From Rhodospirillaceae bacterium (GTDB lineage Bacteria > Pseudomonadota > Alphaproteobacteria > Rhodospirillales > Magnetovibrionaceae), in the NCBI GenBank assembly GCA_002732845.1, contig NVSZ01000022.1:10951-17460 (forward strand): DNA of 6,510 nt. Reading direction: 5' to 3'. The position numbers and the translations under genes were made by a program. The first letter of the stretch is position 1, and the number at the start of each line of letters is the position of its first letter. Of this stretch, positions 1 through 5,883 are shown in pieces. Under the pieces are notes generated by a model. The model did not search any database. It had not been told where the DNA came from and was given only the letters and a program-made list of their open reading frames with translations.

Positions 1-446
1 ACATCATCGCTCGCGAATTCGAAGGCCCGGTCGGCGAAGAATTCCACTTTATCGTCGAAGGCCAACGCTTAGGCCTGACTTTGGACGATATTTTATCCCG
101 CACCTTAAAACGTGTGCCGACCCCCGAATTTAAGTTTTTTGCCATCGTTTTGCAGATTCAACGCCAAACCGGCGGTAACTTAGCCGAAACCCTAGATAAT
201 TTGTCTGAAGTGTTGCGTGATCGCAAAAAAATCGTCGACAAAGTCCAAGCGCTCAGTTCAGAAGCAAAGTCGTCTGCGGCCATTATTGCGGCCTTGCCAT
301 TTTTGGTTTTGGGCCTGCTCTCGGTGGTTAATCCAGACTATGTGGGCTTATTGTTTACCGATGGTATTCACTTGGTTTACACCGGCATCGGCATGATGGC
401 CGCCGGTGTCGCTGTCATGAACCAAATGATCAACTTCGACGTATAG
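1..446 (+). CDS. tadB: TadB, inner-membrane platform protein of the Flp/Tad pilus (3' part only)
   Basis: Partial: the reading frame is open from base 3 to a TAG at 444-446, giving the last 147 residues. TadB and TadC are the paired T2SSF (GspF-like) inner-membrane proteins on which the TadA ATPase assembles Flp pili. The visible part is the T2SSF domain: an REFEGPVGEEF stretch near the start, then RVPTPEF, then IQRQTGGNLAETLDNLS and the LRDRKK...ALSSEAK region, all characteristic of TadB. Two hydrophobic segments follow at about residues 90-109 and 122-143 of the visible part, with NPDY between them, the usual TadB C-terminal arrangement. The TTG at 81-83 lies inside the conserved domain, so it is not the true start; the start is off the left edge. 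tadC follows after 9 bases and its ribosome site overlaps this stop codon, so the two are co-translated. Identification is firm. Confidence 0.95.
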   Translation, partial: IIAREFEGPVGEEFHFIVEGQRLGLTLDDILSRTLKRVPTPEFKFFAIVLQIQRQTGGNLAETLDNLSEVLRDRKKIVDKVQALSSEAKSSAAIIAALPFLVLGLLSVVNPDYVGLLFTDGIHLVYTGIGMMAAGVAVMNQMINFDV

Positions 447-455
447 GAGACGGAA

Positions 456-1409
456 ATGGAAACCCCAACACTTTTGGTCTGGATGTCTAGCGCCGCAGCC
501 ATCGTCACCGTTCTCGCCATTGCCCTGCCCTTCCTCACCGGAGGCGGGCAGTCCAAACGCATCAAAGCCGTCACGTCCAGACGACAAGAACTCGCCCAAC
601 AACAAGTCGATGACTTGCAATCAAAGGGCTCGTCTATTCGTCACCGCAAGGGCCAAACCCGCATTGATCTGATGAAAAAGGTTTTGGTCACCCTCAAACT
701 CGACAAGGCTTTAGCCTCCCCTGAACTCAAAGAAAGCTTGGCCCAAGCGGGCTATCGTCGCCCCAATGCCTTGATCGCGTTTACCTTTGCCCGCATTGCC
801 TTGGCCGCAGTCTTCTTTGTGCTGTGCTTTACTTACATTGCCAGCATGCCTGAATTTCCGTATCCGCAGCCCGTCAAGTTTCTGTTTATGGGCATTGCCG
901 CTTTTGTTGGCTTTTCTTTCCCCAAAATCATCGTCACCAATGGCGCGCAAAAACGCCAGGTCGAACTGAACTCCGGCTTTGCCGATGCTTTGGATTTGAT
1001 GGTGATTTGCGTTGAAGGCGGATTGAGTGTGGAAGCAGCCTTTGATCGCGTGACCTCAGAAATTGCCGAAAAATCGCCCGTATTGGCACAAGAATTTGGC
1101 ATTACCTCTGCCGAACTGGCTTTTTTGGGGGACCGTCATAAGGCCTATTCTAACTTTGCCGACCGCACCGGGCTAGCCTCGATTAAATCACTGGCGACGA
1201 CACTGGTTCAGTCGGAAAAATACGGTACCCCCGTCGGCACCGCGTTGAAAGTTCTGTCCCAAGAACGCCGCCAAGAACGCATGGCCAATGCGGAAAAAAA
1301 GGGTGCATCTCTGCCCGCAAAACTGACCGTGCCGATGATTGTGTTTTTCTTGCCGCCGTTGTTCTTGGTGGTGATTGGCCCGGCGGCGATTAATATCTTG
1401 AACCGTTGA
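456..1409 (+). CDS. tadC: TadC, inner-membrane platform protein of the Flp/Tad pilus
   Basis: Complete, 317 residues, a normal length for TadC. It partners TadB in the inner-membrane platform of the type IVc (Flp) pilus machine. There is an N-terminal membrane segment at about 7-27, a charged cytoplasmic linker at 32-75, hydrophobic segments at about 108-129 and 140-160, a T2SSF domain at about 170-290, and a last membrane segment at 290-312. Family hallmarks seen are FADALDLMVICVEGGLSVE (175-193), QSEKYGTPVGTAL (252-264), the RRQERMANAEKKGASLPAKL region (271-290), and the FFLPPLF...IGPA ending. The ATG at 456 is supported by AGGAG at 445-449, six bases upstream and overlapping the tadB stop. 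This is the last gene of the rightward arm; its stop is 11 bases from the stop of the convergent glycosyltransferase gene. tadD, which usually follows tadC, is instead on the other strand about 3.5 kb away. Confidence 0.95.
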   Translation: METPTLLVWMSSAAAIVTVLAIALPFLTGGGQSKRIKAVTSRRQELAQQQVDDLQSKGSSIRHRKGQTRIDLMKKVLVTLKLDKALASPELKESLAQAGYRRPNALIAFTFARIALAAVFFVLCFTYIASMPEFPYPQPVKFLFMGIAAFVGFSFPKIIVTNGAQKRQVELNSGFADALDLMVICVEGGLSVEAAFDRVTSEIAEKSPVLAQEFGITSAELAFLGDRHKAYSNFADRTGLASIKSLATTLVQSEKYGTPVGTALKVLSQERRQERMANAEKKGASLPAKLTVPMIVFFLPPLFLVVIGPAAINILNR

Positions 1410-1411
1410 GC

Positions 1412-1444
1412 AAGTCGTGATCAGGTCGTGATCTGGTCGTGCTT
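1412..1444. repeat. Three tandem 11-bp copies at the convergent gene junction
   Basis: Copies at 1412-1422 (AAGTCGTGATC), 1423-1433 (AGGTCGTGATC) and 1434-1444 (TGGTCGTGCTT). The first two differ at one base and the third is degenerate. The array spans the short gap between the tadC stop and the opposing glycosyltransferase stop, and encodes the last residues of the latter. The third copy leads into a small hairpin, CGTGC-TTC-GCACG at 1438-1450. No T-run follows the hairpin on either strand, so it is not a convincing terminator. The repeat may be slippage or duplication at a gene end. Confidence 0.6.
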
Positions 1445-2608
1445 CGCACGGCGCAAGATCAATCCAAAAAACAAAAGCAAACCCATAAGCCCCAACGGAA
1501 CCGAGAGTAAAATCGCGGCCATGCGGCTGATCAGCGGCAGACACCAGACAAACACCAGTGCGCTTTTTTCCCACGCCAAAAATCCTGTTTTCAAGCCATG
1601 CACCGTGAACCACGCAAGGCCTAAACCAACGATCATCAAATCGTAATCTAAGGCATAGGGCGTCACCAATAACGCCCCGACCACAAGGCCTGCGGATTGC
1701 AACGATAAAACCACGGGTTTTCGCCACAGCCACACCACGGCCCCAGCCACACCCGCCGCCAGCAATCCATGCCCAACATACGCCAAATTCACAGGTACGC
1801 CCCACATGCGGAGCGCCGCAAACAGACTTAACACCTTGTCCGGGCTTAACGCCCCGGCTTCCATGACCACCTCTCGCGTAAATTGGGTACTGTCCAGAAA
1901 GGCTTGCCAGATGTCTAAACCAAAGACCAGCGTCGAGGCCGCCATCAACGTGCCCACGGTCACCCCCGCCGCCGCAATCACCGTCCACCGCCCGGTAACC
2001 ACAAGGACGATGGGGATCAACACGCCAAACTGAGGCTTATAGGCCAAAAGACCAATGCACAGCCCCGCCAACACGGGCTTGCGGTCCAACAACATCAGCC
2101 CTGCCCCCAACAACGCCGCACTTAAAAATCCGTTCTGTCCATGAATGACATTCACCGCAACGGCCGGATAAGCCGCCGCGACCAGTGCGGTGTACGGAAC
2201 ATCAGAAATACGCCGCACCACCGCCAAGTACAGCGGGTAAGTCGCCGCCAACCACACCGCCAACGCCCAACCATAGGGCAACGCCGCCAGCGCCGCCGCG
2301 ATGAACAGGAAAAACGGCGGATAATGCCAACCATAATAAGGGATATCGGGCGTATCGAAGGCCGTTTGTTGGACGAGGTGGTGGGTTTGCACATCGTACG
2401 CCGCACTTGCTTGACCGTCCAAAACCAAACGGCCCGCCGACCACACGTTGGAAAAATCAGTGCCTAAGGGCCGTCCCGCAAAGTCCACACCGCCGTCGGC
2501 CATGAAAATCACAGCCAAAATACCGATCAGCCAAAACACCAGCAACATCCACGCATACACGCGAATGCGTTCAAGCGTTAGCCAGTCACCTGTTTTTAAG
2601 CTGTGCAC
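1421..2608 (-). CDS. GT87 family (DUF2029) polytopic membrane glycosyltransferase
   Basis: 395 residues, very hydrophobic, with around ten membrane segments. It matches GT87/DUF2029, GT-C-fold enzymes that use a lipid-linked sugar donor (polyprenyl-phosphate-mannose in the characterised actinobacterial members). Signatures seen: GTDFSNVW at 49-56, with an acidic residue after the first membrane segment as in GT-C enzymes; HYPP at 95-98; HGQNG at 156-160; YKPQ at 190-193; and TPYALDYD at 316-323. The start is GTG (2606-2608 on the complement), chosen because AGGAG at 2617-2621 lies 8 bases upstream. That ribosome site sits directly behind the cpaA stop, with 15 bases between the genes, so it is translated from the cpaA message. 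The acceptor is unknown; its position suggests pilin or a pilus-linked glycan, but this is inference. The C-terminal codons lie in a small tandem repeat. Confidence 0.8.
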   Translation of the reverse strand: MHSLKTGDWLTLERIRVYAWMLLVFWLIGILAVIFMADGGVDFAGRPLGTDFSNVWSAGRLVLDGQASAAYDVQTHHLVQQTAFDTPDIPYYGWHYPPFFLFIAAALAALPYGWALAVWLAATYPLYLAVVRRISDVPYTALVAAAYPAVAVNVIHGQNGFLSAALLGAGLMLLDRKPVLAGLCIGLLAYKPQFGVLIPIVLVVTGRWTVIAAAGVTVGTLMAASTLVFGLDIWQAFLDSTQFTREVVMEAGALSPDKVLSLFAALRMWGVPVNLAYVGHGLLAAGVAGAVVWLWRKPVVLSLQSAGLVVGALLVTPYALDYDLMIVGLGLAWFTVHGLKTGFLAWEKSALVFVWCLPLISRMAAILLSVPLGLMGLLLFFGLILRRAKHDQITT

Positions 2609-2623
2609 GCAATTCTCTCCTTC

Positions 2624-3157
2624 TTACAGGACAAACCAATTTACATGGACTTGCCACGCGGGGGGCAACATATCCATGCGCGGCAGGGTTAACAGAACGC
2701 CTGCGGCGATGGCAATACCGTACGGCACGGCTTTGTTGGGGGTGAACAAGCCCTCTGCGTTTTTAACCAGCCAATCGGGCCATAATCCCAGACCTTTGCG
2801 CAGCACCACCACCAGCAATGATAATACGCCACCGACCAAAAGCACGGCAAAAACAAAGAAAACCAGATGGTCCCAGCCAATCCACAAAGCGGATACAGCC
2901 ATAAGCTTTGCATCCCCACCACCAAAATAGCCAAATGCAAATAACCCAAACCCAAACACAAGCGTTGTGGCTCCGGCGGCCAGGTGCCAAAGCAAGACGT
3001 CAAAACTTAAGCCAACACTGAAGGCCGAACCAACAAAACCAGCCATCAGAGCCAAGGATATCCAGTTCGGAATGCGCAATTTTCGGGCGTCGCTCCACGC
3101 ACTGTATAAAACCAATGCGATATAAACGGACATCAATAGAAAATTCATAATCGCCAC
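2624..3157 (-). CDS. cpaA: CpaA/TadV prepilin peptidase (A24 aspartic protease)
   Basis: 177 residues, the short single-domain form of type IV prepilin peptidase used by Tad systems, without the N-terminal methylase domain of PilD. It cuts the short leader of Flp and of pseudopilins at the inner membrane. Both catalytic aspartates are visible: D23 in SDARKLRIPNW and D82 in the GGGDAKL motif at 79-85. About six hydrophobic segments are present. The start is ambiguous: GTG at 3157 has GGAG at 3166-3169 with an 8-base gap, whereas the in-frame ATG at 3148 would leave a 17-base gap, so GTG is preferred. The gene begins only about 29 bases after the flp terminator, leaving no room for its own promoter downstream of the hairpin. 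It probably depends on read-through from flp. GT87 follows after 15 bases. Confidence 0.93.
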   Translation of the reverse strand: MAIMNFLLMSVYIALVLYSAWSDARKLRIPNWISLALMAGFVGSAFSVGLSFDVLLWHLAAGATTLVFGFGLFAFGYFGGGDAKLMAVSALWIGWDHLVFFVFAVLLVGGVLSLLVVVLRKGLGLWPDWLVKNAEGLFTPNKAVPYGIAIAAGVLLTLPRMDMLPPAWQVHVNWFVL

Positions 3158-3186
3158 AAACCGGGCTCCAAAATTCGGCGTTAAAC

Positions 3187-3227
3187 AAAAAAAAACTGCC
3201 CTCGACCATCAGGCCAAGGGCAGTTTT
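3187..3227 (-). terminator. Strong intrinsic terminator between flp and cpaA
   Basis: An 11-bp perfect stem: 3217-3227 pairs with 3192-3202 (AAAACTGCCCT and its complement), with a 14-base loop that can add a few inner pairs. Read leftward, the stem is followed by nine consecutive T residues (complement of 3187-3195), overlapping the base of the stem. This is a textbook Rho-independent terminator just after the flp stop. Read rightward it is also followed by a T-rich stretch (TTTTATTTA), so it could work both ways. Its place inside the leftward block suggests it lets flp be expressed far above cpaA and the glycosyltransferase. Confidence 0.9.
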
Positions 3228-3261
3228 ATTTAAAATCGCACAGAGTTAACTAAGTGCGAAA

Positions 3262-3438
3262 TTATTGGTTCAAGCCATCGTTAACTTCGTTGAACTTGCC
3301 TTCGAGGCTAGAGCCCATGAATGTCAACGCGGTGATGAGAACAACAGCAACAAGAGCGGCAATGAGGCCATACTCAATAGCGGTCGCACCAGACTCATCA
3401 TTTTTGAAACGTGTTACTAATTTCGAAAACTTAGCCAT
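3262..3438 (-). CDS. flp: Flp/Fap-type major pilin prepilin
   Basis: 58 residues, typical of Flp pilins. It is the structural subunit of the tight-adherence pilus. A basic leader of 17 residues, ending NDESG, precedes ATAIEYGLIAALVAVV. The prepilin peptidase should cut after G17, leaving a mature pilin of 41 residues with the conserved Glu at position 5 (E22) and Tyr at position 6 (Y23), followed by one hydrophobic helix. The short C-terminal tail is GSSLEGKFNEVNDGLNQ. The ATG at 3438 has GAGGAG about 8 bases upstream. A long AT-rich upstream region (3439-3673) probably holds its own promoter, and a strong terminator follows at once, so it is likely a highly expressed short transcript. Only one flp copy is in the window. 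Its processing enzyme CpaA is the next gene. Confidence 0.95.
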   Translation of the reverse strand: MAKFSKLVTRFKNDESGATAIEYGLIAALVAVVLITALTFMGSSLEGKFNEVNDGLNQ

Positions 3439-3673
3439 TTTTAAAACTCCTCGTTTTTCAACGTTTTACAATTCTGATAATTAAACAAAAGGTATCAATA
3501 CTAATTCGCTATAGATTGGCTGAACAAAATTCAGAAGTCAAGCACCCCTGTTTAATTTTTTCCTTTGAAAACCAAGCGATTAAATCTTTTCATATGACCT
3601 TTCTAGTCCTGAAAAGATGATCACTTCATGCTTAAACAATACCGCCTCAGAACAGCTCAGACTATGACGTCCG
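3439..3673 (-). promoter_or_regulatory. AT-rich flp upstream region with a candidate promoter and a 15-bp palindrome
   Basis: 235 bases with no gene, between the crp-like stop and flp. On the complement, TTGACT (3536-3541) resembles a -35 box. The facing region at 3511-3518 is AT-rich but matches -10 poorly, so the exact promoter is uncertain. Just downstream of TTGACT, CTGAA-CAAAA-TTCAG (3520-3534) is a perfect inverted repeat with a 5-base spacer, placed where a repressor would block polymerase. Distance to the flp start is about 80-100 bases, leaving an untranslated leader. A CRP-like palindrome lies at the far end of the region. No terminator was found for the crp-like gene, so read-through into flp is possible. 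Confidence 0.4.
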
Positions 3674-3678
3674 TCACA
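3663..3678. promoter_or_regulatory. CRP-like palindrome overlapping the crp-like stop codon, upstream of flp
   Basis: TATGA-CGTCCG-TCACA matches the Crp consensus TGTGA-N6-TCACA at 9 of 10 informative positions. It overlaps the last codons of the crp-like gene and lies about 230 bases upstream of the flp start. A related palindrome occurs upstream of tadD (5868-5883). Whether the local regulator binds it is not known. It is far from the flp start, so it could act on a distant promoter or be chance. Confidence 0.4.
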
Positions 3679-4381
3679 GATTGACCAACATTTGCAATCG
3701 ATTATGATCTTTTATGACCAAAGATTTGTGTTTTCGACCAACAATACCTTCGCGGGCCAGATGACCGATGGCCATAGCGACATCATTACGAGAGGTACCG
3801 CTCCAGCTTGCAATTTCTTCGTGTTTTGGAAGCAAATGAATCATCCAAGACCCATCGCCTTGCGGATTCGGCTCGCTCATGCGCAACAATTCGTAATACA
3901 CACGTTGATGCGGGCTGAGGGTGCTGAGCGAGGTCACACGGTTGTTCAAGGTTCTGATCAGCCCCGCAAAACGTTTTAAAAGCATCAAACTAATGCCCGG
4001 GCAGTCAATCAGAAGTTTACGGAAGTTTTTGCTGGACATGGCCGCCAGCGTGGTCGTTTCAAGGGCGCTTACCCGAGCGGACCGCCGCGACGAATCAATG
4101 GCGGATAGCTCACCAAAACTGCTGCCTGCGCTTAATTCAGCCAAGGCTATTTCTTGGTCCTTGCCCAAAAGGTCCATGACCTTAACGCTGCCTTTAATGA
4201 TGAAAAAGACTTCAGACGTATCATCATCACGGTCAACAATGACCTGATTGGACTCGCATTTAAGCCAACGGCACGTTTTTTCCAGTTCCCGCACGACACC
4301 AGCCGGAGCCTCGACCAACATGTCGACGCCCTGCAATGTGCAGTCCTTTGGATCTGGTGTTAATACGAGGCTGTCGTCCAT
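3674..4381 (-). CDS. Crp/Fnr-family cyclic-nucleotide-responsive transcription regulator
   Basis: 235 residues. An effector domain at about 30-125 carries a canonical phosphate-binding cassette, SSFGELSAIDSSRRSARVSA, with G90-E91 and R100-S101 in the places that bind the cyclic phosphate in Crp. A dimerisation helix follows at about 128-150, then a Crp-type helix-turn-helix at about 184-220 (PKHEEIASWSGTSRNDVAMAIGHLAREG). This points to a cAMP- or cGMP-responsive activator rather than an Fnr iron-sulphur sensor: cysteines exist at 14, 38, 42 and 127 but not in Fnr spacing. The ATG at 4381 lacks a good ribosome site. An in-frame ATG at 4321 (M21) has AGGG 8 bases upstream, which would give 215 residues and still keep both domains. 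It sits between pilZ and flp in the tad block, so pilus control is its likely job. Confidence 0.88.
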   Translation of the reverse strand: MDDSLVLTPDPKDCTLQGVDMLVEAPAGVVRELEKTCRWLKCESNQVIVDRDDDTSEVFFIIKGSVKVMDLLGKDQEIALAELSAGSSFGELSAIDSSRRSARVSALETTTLAAMSSKNFRKLLIDCPGISLMLLKRFAGLIRTLNNRVTSLSTLSPHQRVYYELLRMSEPNPQGDGSWMIHLLPKHEEIASWSGTSRNDVAMAIGHLAREGIVGRKHKSLVIKDHNRLQMLVNL

Positions 4382-4440
4382 TGCGTTGCTTGCCGTCTTT
4401 TCCTAAAATTTAGCACCGAAAAAGTACCCAATTTAATTTC

Positions 4441-4455
4441 ATTCTATACTGTCAA
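4441..4455 (-). promoter_or_regulatory. Candidate promoter elements upstream of the crp-like gene
   Basis: The 123-base gap between the pilZ stop and the crp-like start is AT-rich. On the complement it contains a perfect TTGACA (4450-4455), followed almost at once by TATAGAAT (4441-4448). The two are too close to be -35 and -10 of one promoter. TATAGA could be a -10 with a weak -35 further upstream, or TTGACA could serve a poor -10 near 4430. No terminator was found after pilZ, so the gene may also be read from the tadD-pilZ transcript. Confidence 0.25.
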
Positions 4456-4504
4456 AGAAAGTGTTTGTTTTCAATGCGTTTATAGAAAACTTTCCAAGTT
4501 AAAT

Positions 4505-4897
4505 TTAGACCTCGTTCGGAGGCTCTGTTTTTTCATCATTTCCCTGCATGGCGATGCGCCAACGATTGGGCATCAGCTTTTTCATAATGATGCGCCGCCT
4601 GAGCTCAGAGTCCGAAAACTCAAGCCCCACAACGTCTTCATTGGGTCTTAACCAAGCCACTTGGGCATTTAACGCTTTGTAATCGGTCAACCTCTCGAAG
4701 GTCAATTGAACGGGTGTTGAGGTTGTGAATTTTTCAAAATCAGCGGGGTTTTTAAGCCTGACCTTGGCCCCACCCACCGATACATCGGAAATGATACATT
4801 CAAAGGCCCGACCATATTGACAGATTCGCCCGGCGAAAATTGTCGTCAAACGCACGTTATTGCGTGCCGACAAATCTGAGTTTTGATCTTTACTCAT
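4505..4897 (-). CDS. PilZ-domain protein, probable c-di-GMP receptor
   Basis: 130 residues, a single PilZ domain with a short charged C-terminal tail. Both c-di-GMP motifs are present: RxxxR as R12-NNV-R16 and (D/N)xSxxG as D38-VSVG with a second glycine (DVSVGGAKV). Later strands include LNAQVAWLRPNEDVVGLEFSD, the usual PilZ ending. No signal peptide or membrane segment, so it is cytoplasmic. The start at 4897 lies 18 bases after the tadD stop with only a poor ribosome site (AGGG two bases away, GGGG about 11 away), which suggests translation coupled to tadD. c-di-GMP commonly controls the switch from motility to attachment, and Flp pili mediate attachment. The partner of this protein is not known; a pilus motor component or the neighbouring regulator are guesses. 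Confidence 0.88.
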   Translation of the reverse strand: MSKDQNSDLSARNNVRLTTIFAGRICQYGRAFECIISDVSVGGAKVRLKNPADFEKFTTSTPVQLTFERLTDYKALNAQVAWLRPNEDVVGLEFSDSELRRRIIMKKLMPNRWRIAMQGNDEKTEPPNEV

Positions 4898-4915
4898 TGC
4901 CCTATGCCCCGATTT

Positions 4916-5755
4916 TCACTCAAGTCCCCTGCCCCCAAAGCGTTGGTAAAAGGTTAAATTTGTTTCCAGATCGCCGCTGCTTAAATCCATAGAAGCCAAG
5001 GCCTTAGCCTTATTCACATCGCCCCGCACAGCGTACAGCAAAGCCAAATTTTGGCGCACATGGCTGTTGTTTCGGTCAAGGTTCGCGGCCTTTTCTAAGG
5101 TCAAAATAGCTGCCGCCAACTGACCGTTCATGGCCTCGGACATAGCCATATTGTTCAGCACAACCACATTGCCGGGCGAAAGCTGTAAGGCTTGCGTGTA
5201 CATTTGAACGGCCTTGGGAAAATTACCAAGAGCATCATAAGCAATGCCCATGGCGGAAAACACGTCCCAATTGTCACGTATTTTGGTTGAAACGTCTTGC
5301 AATACTGAAAGTGCCTTGGCTTTTTTCCCGGCGGTGATCAGAGCCTTTCCGTATTCAAATTTTACAGATGGGTTTTTAAGGAGGTGCTGCGTATTGGCCT
5401 CGACATAAGCAACGATTTCCCTAGATTTCCCGGAATACCGCATGGTGCGGATAAAAGATGCCAAGACGATGCTGTCATTAGGTCTTTTTTCATACAGACG
5501 CCCATAAGCGTTGGCCGCCATTTCATATTTGTGTTCAATTTCAGCTTCGCGGCCTGCACTCAACAGGGTCTTGTGAGCGGCCGTCATGTCCTGAACATTC
5601 TGAACAGACGACGATGTTCCACCGCCCGTCCCGCTGGTTGTCTGACACGCGCTCAAGGACACCAACACGACGCACGCCATGCAAACACCTTTGCCGGCAC
5701 GCTTTCCACGACTTAAAGCGCGGCGTTTGATCTCCAAAAAACTAACAACCTTCAT
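4916..5755 (-). CDS. tadD: TadD, TPR lipoprotein of the Flp/Tad pilus
   Basis: 279 residues. A basic N-terminus (KRRALSRGKRAGK) leads into a hydrophobic core and a lipobox LSAC, so lipidation is expected on C37 and the mature protein sits in a membrane facing the periplasm. A Gly/Ser/Thr-rich linker (38-50) precedes TPR-like helical hairpins at about 67-94, 129-160, 162-195, 196-229 and 230-257; the pair beginning NWDVFSAMGIAYDALGNF and NVVVLNNMAMSEAMNG are the clearest. TadD is the pilotin-like TPR protein that helps the RcpA/CpaC secretin assemble. The ATG at 5755 has AGGGA about 7 bases upstream, and a fair promoter lies about 45 bases further up. It heads the leftward block, with pilZ 18 bases downstream. 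The assignment over other TPR lipoproteins rests on the tad context plus lipobox and TPR layout. Confidence 0.85.
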   Translation of the reverse strand: MKVVSFLEIKRRALSRGKRAGKGVCMACVVLVSLSACQTTSGTGGGTSSSVQNVQDMTAAHKTLLSAGREAEIEHKYEMAANAYGRLYEKRPNDSIVLASFIRTMRYSGKSREIVAYVEANTQHLLKNPSVKFEYGKALITAGKKAKALSVLQDVSTKIRDNWDVFSAMGIAYDALGNFPKAVQMYTQALQLSPGNVVVLNNMAMSEAMNGQLAAAILTLEKAANLDRNNSHVRQNLALLYAVRGDVNKAKALASMDLSSGDLETNLTFYQRFGGRGLE

Positions 5756-5805
5756 CGATACGTCCCTATCAGACTCTGTTCGTTGACTGACCGGAGTTTA
5801 CAACA

Positions 5806-5833
5806 TTTATAGGCATCGTACATCCTCGATCAA
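5806..5833 (-). promoter_or_regulatory. tadD: Probable sigma70-type promoter for tadD
   Basis: On the complement, TTGATC (5828-5833) and TATAAA (5806-5811) are separated by 16 bases. They match the -35 consensus at 4 of 6 and the -10 consensus at 5 of 6. The predicted start near 5799 leaves a leader of about 44 bases before the tadD ATG. It is the best promoter match in the window and would drive tadD and pilZ, possibly further. Confidence 0.5.
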
Positions 5834-5867
5834 CGGTAGCACTGTAGTTTATTGCTTTTTCTAAAGA

Positions 5868-5883
5868 CGTGATGAACGTCACT
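5868..5883. promoter_or_regulatory. CRP-like palindrome upstream of tadD
   Basis: CGTGA-TGAACG-TCACT has perfect GTGA-N6-TCAC arms and matches TGTGA-N6-TCACA at 8 of 10 positions. Its centre is about 76 bases upstream of the predicted tadD start site, within the range where Crp-type activators work. Including seven flanking bases, it matches the palindrome at 3663-3678 (read on the complement) at 17 of 23 positions, including a shared ACGTCA and a near-identical GTCTG(A/T)G tail. Confidence 0.4.

Noticed and set aside
1438..1450. CGTGC-TTC-GCACG hairpin as a tadC or GT87 terminator
   Set aside because: The stem is short and no T-run follows on either strand.
1188..1988. 266-codon minus-strand open frame overlapping tadC and the GT87 gene
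   Set aside because: It crosses two genes with clear domains, and its Gly/Arg/Cys/His-rich translation is typical of an out-of-frame shadow.
2448..2930. 160-codon plus-strand open frame antisense to cpaA and the GT87 gene
   Set aside because: It runs opposite two well-supported genes, has a composition unlike a folded protein, and has no family motif.
3254..3484. 76-codon plus-strand open frame over flp
   Set aside because: The complement encodes a full Flp pilin with its cleavage motif and ribosome site; the plus frame is its shadow.
4462..4498. GTTTTC/GAAAAC inverted repeat after pilZ as a terminator
   Set aside because: Six AT-rich pairs around a 12-base loop, with bulges if extended and no proper T-tract; too weak to call.
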